This document shows positions 18,365 through 25,919 of a DNA stretch of 64,000 nucleotides, piece after piece. The notes beneath the pieces were generated by a model. It was not told the origin of the DNA. It saw only the letters and a list, made by a program, of their open reading frames with translations, and searched no databases. Origin of the DNA: Longimonas halophila. GTDB taxonomy: Bacteria; Bacteroidota; Rhodothermia; Rhodothermales; Salinibacteraceae. Where the stretch lies: positions 496,001 through 560,000 of the forward strand of contig NZ_PDEP01000001.1 in assembly GCF_002554705.1 (NCBI RefSeq), in the 5' to 3' direction. The first letter of the stretch is position 1. Every line of letters starts with the position of its first letter. Position numbers and translations under genes: made by a program.

Positions 18365-19573
18365 ATGGATACCTTTGATCGTGCAACCCTGCGTGCGCTC
18401 GCTGAACACGATGGCGATGTGTGCATCAGCCTCTTTATGGAAACGATGCGCAACGAATCCGACTGGTCGCAGAATACCATTCGGTATAAGAACCTGCTCA
18501 ACGAAGCGCGCGACACCATGCGCGAGCAGGGCCACCGCGATGACGAGATCGACGCTATCTTAGAACCTGCACGCGCCCTTGCCGATGATACCACATTCTG
18601 GCGCCAAGTGACTGAGGGCGTTGCGCTTTTCCTGACCCCCGATTCCATCCAGTCGTATCGCCTGCCGTTGCAGTTCAACGAGATGGTAACGGTGAGCACA
18701 CACTTTCACCTGAAGCCGCTCTTCCCGCTCATTGCCTCCAACAACCGCTTCTTCGTGTTGACGCTGAGCCAGAACGACGTTAAACTGATGCAGGGCACGC
18801 ACCAGTCCATCGGGGCCGTAGATGCCCGTGCGGTGCCCAGTAGCTTGCAAGATGCATCGCCCGGCGTCGAAGACGATGCCGAACGTGAACTACAGAACCG
18901 GACAGCCAACCGCACGCCCAATGGCCGCACCGATCAGATGTACCACGGCCATCCGCACGACTCCGACGACAATAGCCGTACCGTAAAGCCTGAACTCCAG
19001 CAGTTCTTTCGTTCGATTGACGAGGGGGTTATGGAGCACCTCGCTGACGAGGAGGCTCCACTGGTGGTCGCTGGCGTTTCGGAGTACCTGCCCATGTACC
19101 GCGAGGCGAACAGCTACGCGCACCTGGTGGAAGACGATGTCGTGGCCGGGAATCCGGAAGACCTGCATCCTAACGAGCTGCACGAAAAAGCGTGGTCCAT
19201 CGTCGCTCCGATTTTCGAGCGTACGCAGCAGGAAGCCCTTGATGCGTTCGACCAGCACTACCATCAGAACGGTAACCTGGCCTCGGGCGATTTCCACGAG
19301 ATCGTACCGGCCTGCGCGTACGGTCGTGTCGACACGCTCTTCGTACCTGTTGGCGAACACCGCTGGGGCCAGTTCGACCCGACCTCTAACACGGTTGAAC
19401 TGCACGGTGATCAAGAACCAGGTGACTACGACCTGCTAAACTACGCGGCGGTACATGCCCACCTGAATGGAGCCACCGTCTATGCGCTCCGCCCTGAAAA
19501 CATGCCAAACGGCCAGTTCATTGCTGCCACCTTTCGCTATCCCGCAGACGTTACGGCAACGGAGGAAGGCTAA
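18365..19573 (+). CDS. Bacterial archaeo-eukaryotic release factor-like protein (baeRF7-type)
   Basis: 402 residues. It resembles the baeRF family 7 proteins, bacterial homologues of eRF1/aRF1 domains, in overall layout: an N-terminal helical part (MDTFDRATLRALAEH ... VCISLFMET), a segment FHLKPLFPLIASNNRFFVLT typical of the group, and a C-terminal eRF1_3-like domain with FDPTSNTVELH and LLNYAAVHAHLNGATVYAL. Their function is not established; ribosome rescue or stress roles have been proposed from genomics. A terminator-like hairpin follows. No toxin, nuclease or ribosome gene adjoins. Confidence 0.72.
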   Translation: MDTFDRATLRALAEHDGDVCISLFMETMRNESDWSQNTIRYKNLLNEARDTMREQGHRDDEIDAILEPARALADDTTFWRQVTEGVALFLTPDSIQSYRLPLQFNEMVTVSTHFHLKPLFPLIASNNRFFVLTLSQNDVKLMQGTHQSIGAVDARAVPSSLQDASPGVEDDAERELQNRTANRTPNGRTDQMYHGHPHDSDDNSRTVKPELQQFFRSIDEGVMEHLADEEAPLVVAGVSEYLPMYREANSYAHLVEDDVVAGNPEDLHPNELHEKAWSIVAPIFERTQQEALDAFDQHYHQNGNLASGDFHEIVPACAYGRVDTLFVPVGEHRWGQFDPTSNTVELHGDQEPGDYDLLNYAAVHAHLNGATVYALRPENMPNGQFIAATFRYPADVTATEEG

Positions 19574-19615
19574 CTGATTTCCCGGCCTTGTATCCCAATT
19601 TTAGTTTCAACCGCG

Positions 19616-19658
19616 AACGCGGCTGCTTCAATCACAGAGGCAGTCGCGTTTTCTATTT
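19616..19658 (+). terminator. Rho-independent terminator after the baeRF gene
   Basis: AACGCGGCTGC (19616-19626) pairs with GCAGTCGCGTT (19640-19650) through 11 bp with one G-U, followed by TTCTATTT. It lies about 40 nt after the stop at 19573. The rest of the 317-nt gap up to 19890 holds no supportable gene. Confidence 0.7.
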
Positions 19659-19890
19659 GGTGGATGCAAATGACCTGATGGCTGAATATCGGTCATGCCT
19701 CCACGGATTCAAATCGCCACTCCGTGACGAAAGCGAAGATTGGCAGCTTAAGTTTTCCGTTGAGCCCAAACTTGTTCTCGGAGCCCAGTCAAATAGTCCT
19801 TGACTTTCCAATCCCCGATAATTAGCATTATCAGGGATTGAGATTTATAAGTCTAAGTACCGAATTCCTTCATACGAACCCCACAAAATC

Positions 19891-21006
19891 ATGGAGCCGT
19901 CCAACGCCGAGCCAGATGGAGCCGAACCGTCCTCATCTGCCGGTCCCAAGCCGCCGTCAGAGCCGCCCGAGACGCCCCCTACTACGGACACGGGGCAACA
20001 AATCGCGCCTACGAGCACCGGGGCCGACAACGAAACCGATGATTTAGTGCCCGTTATCCCCGATTCTGGCGACTCAGCAGGGATTTCGCCGGGTGATGCC
20101 CCGCTCGTACACACCTCCATTAAGGAATCAACAGACCTGCTTTCGATGTATTTGACGCGCTATGAGCGCCCCGAGACCCAGCGCGCCTACAAAAACGACA
20201 TCGTACAGTTTTTTGGGACCGACGAAGTCGTGCTCCCGCTAGCACGCAAAGCTACGTTCATGCATGTGAATCGGCACATCCGCAATCTCGAAGAGGACGA
20301 TCGTGCGGCCTCCACCATTCAGCGTCGCGTATCGGCGATCCGCGGATTCTTTGATTGGCTGGTAGCCCTGGAGTTGATTCCGCGCAATCCGGCTGATGCT
20401 GCACTCATCCGCAAGACGCGCCGTGCGAATGCCTCTGACCGCTCCATCACGTTTTTGTCGCGTGCCCAGTCGAAGCGGCTGCTCCGCGCCACCCAGGAAG
20501 CTGGGGAAGCATCTCACAGAGATCATGCACTATTGTTAGTGTTACTTCACTGCGTATTGCGTCGCTCTGAAGCAGCTGCCATGGACGTTGAGCATATTCG
20601 TCCGCTGGGCCACTACTGGGTGCTCGATCTTCCAGATACGAAAGGAGGCACCGATCAATATGTAAAAATACCAGCTCATGTTGTAGATGTAATTGACGAC
20701 ATGAAATCACACTACGGAATTGAAGAGGGGCCGCTCTGGCGTTCGTTTAGCAATCGGAATCGAGGCGACCGGATTACTGGAGATGCGATCTATCGCATCG
20801 TGCGGCGCACCGCTGAGCGCGCCGATCTGCCGGATATAGGAGCCCACGCTCTGCGCCACACCGGATGCACGCTTGCTTTGGAGTCGGGTGCAACCATTGA
20901 GCAGGTGAAAACGCACGCACGCCACAAGGACATTGATACGACGATGGCCTACATCCACCAGCGCGACAAACTGCGTGACAGCGCCGCAGACCGCATTAAT
21001 CTGTAG
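19891..21006 (+). CDS. Tyrosine recombinase / site-specific integrase with disordered N-terminal extension
   Basis: 371 residues. The catalytic set is complete: Arg224 (LRRSEAAAMD), Lys251 (DTKGGTDQ), His319-x-x-Arg322 (HALRHTG), His345 (ARHKDI) and nucleophile Tyr354 (TMAYIHQRD). A SAM-like core-binding domain occupies about residues 78-175. Residues 1-75 are rich in Pro, Ser, Thr, Glu and Asp and probably unstructured, which is unusual for Xer enzymes. It may be a chromosomal XerC/D-like resolvase or an orphan integrase; no cargo or flanking direct repeat was seen. The upstream gap is AT-richer than its surroundings. Confidence 0.85.
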   Translation: MEPSNAEPDGAEPSSSAGPKPPSEPPETPPTTDTGQQIAPTSTGADNETDDLVPVIPDSGDSAGISPGDAPLVHTSIKESTDLLSMYLTRYERPETQRAYKNDIVQFFGTDEVVLPLARKATFMHVNRHIRNLEEDDRAASTIQRRVSAIRGFFDWLVALELIPRNPADAALIRKTRRANASDRSITFLSRAQSKRLLRATQEAGEASHRDHALLLVLLHCVLRRSEAAAMDVEHIRPLGHYWVLDLPDTKGGTDQYVKIPAHVVDVIDDMKSHYGIEEGPLWRSFSNRNRGDRITGDAIYRIVRRTAERADLPDIGAHALRHTGCTLALESGATIEQVKTHARHKDIDTTMAYIHQRDKLRDSAADRINL

Positions 21007-21026
21007 AAGACGCAGCCTGAGCCTCT

Positions 21027-21911
21027 TCAGTCGAACTGGACGAGCAGGTCAAACTGATTGGCCGTGTAGATGAGTGTGTTATTGTGAAGCATGCGCATCC
21101 GAGTTGCCCACCACGAATCAAGATCCGGCTGCGGTATCGTCGCTACCTGCTCGGCTTCGTCGTGCATAAATGCAAGAATAGATTGCAGTGCATATGCCTC
21201 ATCTTGGTAGTATGTCTTTTTTGAGGGCGAGATCACCCAGTCGCTTCCTCTCATGCTAATACGTGCGTTTCGCGCATTTGCCCAGTGGGAAATTTCATGT
21301 GCTGGATAGCTTCCCTTTTCTATATCCGTTTTTTGCCGAACTGAATTGTGGTAGATTAAGGTTACTTTATCTTCTGTACTTGCTGTGCGTGTACTGGGAT
21401 ACGGGGCCAGTTTCGTTCCCATAGCAAACGTGAGGGGCGCGTAGAGAATCCCGGCCTCGGAGAGTAGCGCCTCAATGGTTGCAAGCGCGTCGTGCAGTGG
21501 CATCAGATCGAGGACCGAGCGGGCCACAATGGCATCGTACGCAGCGCCATTCTCTGTCGCAACGTCGAGGAGCGGAGTCGGCTGTACCGTGACGGTATGC
21601 GGGCCTGCCATATACGACTCGGCCACCGCTTGCGTGACCGTTCGGTTTTCAGACTGCGGCTCCAGTGCTATGTAATGAACTGGGGCATCGTGGGTAGCCA
21701 TATCGTCCAGGATACGCTGCATCTGGTCACCACGTCCGGCCCCGATTTCTAGCACGCGGAGTGGGGCATTCGTTTCGTCCGCGCGCGCCACGAGGGCGTC
21801 CAGGAACTGCTGGTAGAGCGCGTCGGACTGGGCGCGTGCACTGACAGACTGTAGCGCCTTCAGGTAGCGCGGGTAGTTGAATGTGTGAGCGGTGCGGGGG
21901 AAGTTAGACAT
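21027..21911 (-). CDS. Class I SAM-dependent methyltransferase in the QueD/RibA-like cluster
   Basis: 294 residues from the ATG at 21911, which starts 5 nt after the queD-like stop; a longer frame would run antisense-like through queD. Motif I is VLEIGAGRGDQMQ, followed by HYIALEPQSENR and AAYDAIVARSVLDLMPLHDAL. The C-terminal third (KTYYQDEAYALQSILAFMHD) is not recognised. The tight packing behind the QueD homologue, dehydrogenase and cyclohydrolase fusion suggests it methylates the product or an intermediate of that pathway. The acceptor is unknown. It ends convergently 20 nt from the recombinase stop. Confidence 0.78.
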   Translation of the reverse strand: MSNFPRTAHTFNYPRYLKALQSVSARAQSDALYQQFLDALVARADETNAPLRVLEIGAGRGDQMQRILDDMATHDAPVHYIALEPQSENRTVTQAVAESYMAGPHTVTVQPTPLLDVATENGAAYDAIVARSVLDLMPLHDALATIEALLSEAGILYAPLTFAMGTKLAPYPSTRTASTEDKVTLIYHNSVRQKTDIEKGSYPAHEISHWANARNARISMRGSDWVISPSKKTYYQDEAYALQSILAFMHDEAEQVATIPQPDLDSWWATRMRMLHNNTLIYTANQFDLLVQFD

Positions 21912-21915
21912 GCGG

Positions 21916-22314
21916 CTACACTTCGTCGGTGAGTGGAGTCGTATATTGCGCCGCGGCCTCATCGTCTTCCCAGATGCGCACATGCATGCGGTGGCAGCGC
22001 TGTCGCGTCTCTTTATCCAGCGATCCACGGATATGCTCCGCCGCGATGCGGGCAAAATGCTCCACGCTCGGGTTGAGTCCCTTGAACGCAGGCAGATCAT
22101 TTAACGTCTGGTCGGATACGTGGTCTTTCAATGAGGCAAGTGCAGACTTTACGTCTGTAATATCGCATACGTACCCCCACTTATTTAGCGAGTTCGATTC
22201 CAGCACCACCTCGACGGTAAAGTGGTGCGAGTGCCATTCGTTTTCAGGACCGCAATTCGGAACGGTGAGGTAGTGCTGAGCAATAAGATCGTCTTTTACA
22301 GTAAGTGTATACAT
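21916..22314 (-). CDS. 6-pyruvoyl-tetrahydropterin synthase/QueD family protein, altered active site
   Basis: 132 residues. Zinc-type histidines occur in AQHYL and WHSHHF, and the active-site Cys is kept in NCGPENEWHSHH. The usual 'LDHxxLND' segment carrying the catalytic Asp-His pair reads VSDQTLND here, so the His is absent. C-terminal VRIWEDDEAA corresponds to the pterin-binding Glu region. Normal QueD makes 6-carboxy-tetrahydropterin from dihydroneopterin triphosphate. With no His and no GTP cyclohydrolase I or queC/E/F nearby, a different substrate is likely (inference). The start ATG abuts ATTATTGCA, 16 nt after the preceding stop. Confidence 0.8.
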   Translation of the reverse strand: MYTLTVKDDLIAQHYLTVPNCGPENEWHSHHFTVEVVLESNSLNKWGYVCDITDVKSALASLKDHVSDQTLNDLPAFKGLNPSVEHFARIAAEHIRGSLDKETRQRCHRMHVRIWEDDEAAAQYTTPLTDEV

Positions 22315-22323
22315 TGCAATAAT
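22315..22323 (-). promoter_or_regulatory. ATTATTGCA variant abutting the queD-like start
   Basis: On the minus strand ATTATTGCA runs straight into ATG at 22314. It differs by one base from the GTTATTGCA motif and sits in the same place relative to the start as the copies at 475 and 41949. Confidence 0.4.
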
Positions 22324-22330
22324 TGATTGA

Positions 22331-23332
22331 TTACGGAGTCATGACAAGAATCGTTGGTGCAGGCAAGGCCCCCGAACGCAGGGTTGCATAGACAGCCGGT
22401 GCTTCGCGGAAATCAACAAATTGCGTGTGGGGCTGGGCCGGCGAAAGATCGGCAGATAGCGTCATCGCTGTGCGGAGCTGGCGGTCTTTACTCCAGCGCG
22501 TTTTGCGCTCGGCGGGAAGCGTTGAAACCGGTGTGGCCGCTACCGTGAGCCGCTTCCGATGAAATGCTGCTCCCAGATCCAGTTCAACGGACTTCGTGCC
22601 GTACCACGATCCCATCACGACGCGCGTTTCCTGCCCCGCAACGTCGAGCGCGCGCTGGAGCATAGCGGGCTGGCCGCTGCACTCGATTACGACATCAGGG
22701 CCGTCACTCCAGGACGCCGGTAGCGCGGTGCGTGACAACGCATCCGGTGGATAGGGGTGCGCATTGGGGAGTAGCGCGGCCATGCGCTCAAGCACATGAG
22801 GCTGATCAACCACCGCAAGATCGAGCGCCGGGATGGTGCGCAAGAGACGCGCCACCAGCATGCCAACCGTCCCTGCACCGATGAGCACGACTCGCGATCC
22901 GGGACCGACCTGCGCATCCCACACGATATTCAGTGCGGTTTCTACGTTCGGGATGAATGTAGCATCCGGTGTAGAAAGAGCGTCTGGAAGCGTATAAACG
23001 GCGGCTTCAGACACGACATGATGCGTGGCGTGTGGCAGAAACCCGAACACGCGGGTGCCCACCGGCAGGGTAGCATCCGGCCCCGTGCTGGTTACGCTAC
23101 CCACAGTGCAATAGCCGTAGGGGCGGGGATACGAAAAGTCGGCGCTGTCGGCAGTGGTATCTTGCAAACTCGGGTCGACCTGCCCATTGAGCACGAGGCG
23201 CTCGGTTCCCGCACTGATCAGGGTACACTGCGTCTGGATGCCAACCTCATTTCCTGTAGGAGCAGGTATCGGCTGGGCAGTGAGTTGGGTGGTGCCATCG
23301 CCATTGAATAGCAGAAGCAAGCGACTACGCAT
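22331..23332 (-). CDS. MDR-superfamily dehydrogenase (BchC/zinc-alcohol-dehydrogenase-like)
   Basis: 333 residues from the ATG at 23332, which overlaps the stop of the upstream fusion gene by 8 nt. The cofactor-binding motif is VVLIGAGTVGMLVARLL. The N-terminus has TLISAGTERLVL, where classic zinc alcohol dehydrogenases have the catalytic Cys (CGICGSD), so the catalytic zinc site is probably missing. YGYCTVGSV is also characteristic of BchC-like members. It likely oxidises or reduces a hydroxyl or keto group on the cluster's intermediate, but the substrate is unknown. Translational coupling to the fusion gene is likely. Confidence 0.8.
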   Translation of the reverse strand: MRSRLLLLFNGDGTTQLTAQPIPAPTGNEVGIQTQCTLISAGTERLVLNGQVDPSLQDTTADSADFSYPRPYGYCTVGSVTSTGPDATLPVGTRVFGFLPHATHHVVSEAAVYTLPDALSTPDATFIPNVETALNIVWDAQVGPGSRVVLIGAGTVGMLVARLLRTIPALDLAVVDQPHVLERMAALLPNAHPYPPDALSRTALPASWSDGPDVVIECSGQPAMLQRALDVAGQETRVVMGSWYGTKSVELDLGAAFHRKRLTVAATPVSTLPAERKTRWSKDRQLRTAMTLSADLSPAQPHTQFVDFREAPAVYATLRSGALPAPTILVMTP

Positions 23333-24686
23333 TGGGCCAGGTGGGGTCTGCAAACAGCACAATGTCTTCGCCGGCCCACTGGTACATCACATTGGTGAAC
23401 TGCATGGTACGCAGCGCGGGGGCTTCGGGGTTGTCCGCCGTAGCGCAGCCGTCCAGCGGGTTCAGCCCCGCCAGGTACATAGGCGCAAGCGTAACCACGA
23501 GTTTCTGCACCTGCTGCTGCATAATCATGTGGCGGATGACACATGCCCCGCCCTCAACCATAATCGAGTTGATGCCCTGTGCATACGCATCGCGGCGCAC
23601 AGCCGGAATAGAGACGCCGCCCGGCCCCTCGGGAACCTGCCGCACGGTAGCCCCTGCGGCTTCAAGCACTTCAATCTGCTCCTGATTTGTCGAAGATGTA
23701 TAGATAAGCGGCGACGTATTTTTATTATCAAATATAGACGCATCGGGTGGGCACCGAAGTGTGGTATCCAGCACAATAGGACGCGGATTGGTGCCGCTTA
23801 CGTGCCGAACCGTTAGACGTGGATCATCAGAAATGAGGGTCCCAATTCCAACAAGAATACCGTCGTGAATAGAGCGCAGCTCATGGGTAAGCTCCATGGA
23901 AGAGGCATCGCTGATGCGGGTGGGCGAGCACGACGCATCGGCGATGGAGCCGTCGAGGCTTTGCGCGTAGCTGAGCGTGACGAACGCCTGCGATTGGGTA
24001 TCAGCGTAGTGCTGGGCACGCTGCGCCAGGCTCTGGAGGTCGGCACTGTGCGGATTCGCATAGCCGTCGCCGCCGGTTGGGGCCGTGTCGATGCGCAGCA
24101 TGTGGCGCATCCGCTCGACTTTGGTTTCGAGATATGAGGAATTGTGCCGGTTCAGATGAGGCTCAATAGGTACGCGCTCAGAGACGGTAACGCCATACTC
24201 GCGCAGGCTTTCGATCTTGGCTGGATTGTTCGTGATGAGGCGCGCCGACTGAATCCCAAGATCCTGAATCATGAGCGCCCCCACGGTATAGTCACGCTCG
24301 TCGGGCTCATGGCCGAGCATGAGGTTGGCCTCGACCGTATCGTAGCCTTCGTCCTGCAGGTTGTAGGCCTTAAGTTTGTCGTGCAGCCCAATGCCGCGGC
24401 CCTCCTGGCGGAGATAGAGAATGACACCCTGCCCCGCCTCGGCGATCATGCGCATGGAGGTGTTGAGTTGCTCGCCGCAGTCGCAACGTAGCGACCCGAG
24501 CACATCGCCCGTAAAGCACTCCGAGTGGATGCGCACAAGCACATCCTCGGCATCTTCCACCTCGCCATAGACCACAGCCAGATGATCTTCGTCATCGATA
24601 TCGTTTTCGTACAGCATCAGCGAAAACGTGCCGTCCACAGTAGGAATGCGGGCGGTCGTTAAGCGCTTGACCGAGGCAGTGTTCAT
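23325..24686 (-). CDS. Fusion: GTP cyclohydrolase II (RibA) + RibD C-terminal reductase domain
   Basis: 453 residues from the ATG at 24686; a TTG start would add ten. Residues 1-200 are GTP cyclohydrolase II: zinc Cys57/68/70 in HSECFTGDVLGSLRCDCGEQ, then RQEGRGIGL (93-101) and DKLKAYNLQDEGYDTVEAN. The Tyr of KAY, which in characterised enzymes favours the ring-opened diaminopyrimidine product, is kept. Residues 235-453 are the RibD/DHFR-like reductase (VTLSYAQSLDGSIA, GILVGIGTLISDDPRLTVR, MVEGG). DHBP synthase and the RibD deaminase domain are both absent, so it cannot alone run riboflavin synthesis. It is first of four overlapping or closely spaced genes and is divergent from the ThiD-like gene. 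Confidence 0.88.
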   Translation of the reverse strand: MNTASVKRLTTARIPTVDGTFSLMLYENDIDDEDHLAVVYGEVEDAEDVLVRIHSECFTGDVLGSLRCDCGEQLNTSMRMIAEAGQGVILYLRQEGRGIGLHDKLKAYNLQDEGYDTVEANLMLGHEPDERDYTVGALMIQDLGIQSARLITNNPAKIESLREYGVTVSERVPIEPHLNRHNSSYLETKVERMRHMLRIDTAPTGGDGYANPHSADLQSLAQRAQHYADTQSQAFVTLSYAQSLDGSIADASCSPTRISDASSMELTHELRSIHDGILVGIGTLISDDPRLTVRHVSGTNPRPIVLDTTLRCPPDASIFDNKNTSPLIYTSSTNQEQIEVLEAAGATVRQVPEGPGGVSIPAVRRDAYAQGINSIMVEGGACVIRHMIMQQQVQKLVVTLAPMYLAGLNPLDGCATADNPEAPALRTMQFTNVMYQWAGEDIVLFADPTWPNA

Positions 24687-24801
24687 ACAGCAGAAAAATC
24701 GTCGTGGAAGATGCAATGTGAGGACGTACCGGATAGGCTACGTCTGAACCAAAGCCTAACGGTAGGACTATGACTACACTACGGCATAGCAACCCGCCTG
24801 T

Positions 24802-24836
24802 GCCCCGGTATGTTACGTATCCACACGAACCGGGGC
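24802..24836. other. Hairpin in the divergent gap between the RibA fusion and the ThiD-like gene
   Basis: GCCCCGGT at 24802-24809 and ACCGGGGC at 24829-24836 are exact complements around a 19-nt loop. The 218-nt gap must hold both promoters. No FMN or TPP riboswitch consensus could be matched. Confidence 0.35.
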
Positions 24837-24904
24837 CAACTATGTTGTAACACACTGGGCCTGTTACTGCCGCTCTTGCTTTTTTCATTACGTGTGTTCT
24901 GCCT

Positions 24905-25792
24905 GTGGATTCTGATTCTGGTTCGACCACTCCGTTTGCTCCGCTCCTGTTCAATGCGTTGTACACGGGGCTGGCACGTGGTCTCAACGCCGACATCCGC
25001 GCCACCCAGGCCGTGGGCGGCGTCCCTCTTTCTCTGTGCACCAGCCATATCGTAGCCAGCCACGGCGTGGTGACCGACGTGCTCAACGTGCCGTCGGATA
25101 CCGTGCATGCGCAGATCGAACACTTGCTTTCGTCGGATACCCCCGATCACATCGTTCCCAATGCGGCCAAGATTGGCATTGTCGGGGCCACGCCATCGGT
25201 GCGCGCCGTGGCCCACCTGCTGGATCATGAAGCGTTTACCGGCCCCTCGATTTTGGACGTGACGCTAAGCGGTCCCAGCGGCGAGGACATTGCAGAGCCA
25301 TCAACCACAGAATCGCTCGTCAACATCATGAATCGCGTATCGCTGGTCAGCGTGCGGCGGCGGGATGCGGAACTGGTCGCTGGGATGGAGATCCCGACGC
25401 TCGACGACGCCCAGGTTGCGGTGCAGCGCATCAGTCAGCAGGGCGCGTCGGCGGTGCTCCTGCGCTGTGGACGCCTGCCTACGCACTTCTTTGAGCGTGA
25501 AGGCGAGCCGCCCAACTTCGCCCTTGACCTCCTCTGGTACGAGGGCGAGATGGCGCTCTTCGAGGCTCCGTTTGTGGAGACGAGTGCGTCGATCAGTGGA
25601 CGCTCAAGTGCCTACCTGGTCGATGTGCTTCACCGCCTGCACCAGGGCGCGGCACTGACCGATGCGGTCCAAGCTTCGAAACGACGCCTGGCCGATACGC
25701 TGAACCAGATTCGCAGTGTAGACGAGGCCCAGGCCTCCCCCCGTTTCTTTGCGGCGTTTGAATCGCACGAAGGTGCGCCCGTGCATGAGTAG
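24905..25792 (+). CDS. Degenerate ThiD/PdxK-like kinase (ribokinase superfamily), probably non-catalytic
   Basis: 295 residues from a GTG at 24905; no ATG fits because an in-frame stop lies at 24848. DSDSGSTTPF aligns with the substrate loop 'GSDSGGGAGI' of HMP-P kinase ThiD. NAAKIGIVGATPSVRAVAHL matches 'DAVKIGMLG...VRAVAE', and the C-terminal AVQASKRRLADTL matches the last helix. The anion-hole/catalytic motif 'GTGC' of ThiD is replaced by SISGRSSAYL, removing the Cys and the Gly-Thr-Gly. Homology over the full length with a lost active site suggests a binding or regulatory role (inference). The LacI gene follows after 127 nt. Confidence 0.68.
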   Translation: MDSDSGSTTPFAPLLFNALYTGLARGLNADIRATQAVGGVPLSLCTSHIVASHGVVTDVLNVPSDTVHAQIEHLLSSDTPDHIVPNAAKIGIVGATPSVRAVAHLLDHEAFTGPSILDVTLSGPSGEDIAEPSTTESLVNIMNRVSLVSVRRRDAELVAGMEIPTLDDAQVAVQRISQQGASAVLLRCGRLPTHFFEREGEPPNFALDLLWYEGEMALFEAPFVETSASISGRSSAYLVDVLHRLHQGAALTDAVQASKRRLADTLNQIRSVDEAQASPRFFAAFESHEGAPVHE

Positions 25793-25874
25793 AGCAGCAT
25801 CCTCTATACGAAACGATAAAAAGTCGTTGCAAGGCCGCCGCAGCCTGTTATATGTGACGCCCATCCCGTATTGT

Positions 25875-25884
25875 GTACGCGTAC
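25875..25884. promoter_or_regulatory. GTACGCGTAC palindrome upstream of the LacI-type gene
   Basis: A perfect 10-bp palindrome with a central CG step, 35 nt before the LacI start. LacI-family operators have such centres, so autoregulation is possible. The evidence is one site only. Confidence 0.3.
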
Positions 25885-25919
25885 GGTCCACCCGTTCCTT
25901 TGGCGATGTTTCAACAGCT

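Noticed and set aside
19588-19803. 71-codon frame after the baeRF gene
   Set aside because: It runs through the terminator hairpin and has no hydrophobic or conserved pattern.
24687-24904. FMN or TPP riboswitch upstream of the RibA fusion or the ThiD-like gene
   Set aside because: The gap has only one 8-bp hairpin; the conserved riboswitch core sequences could not be found on either strand.
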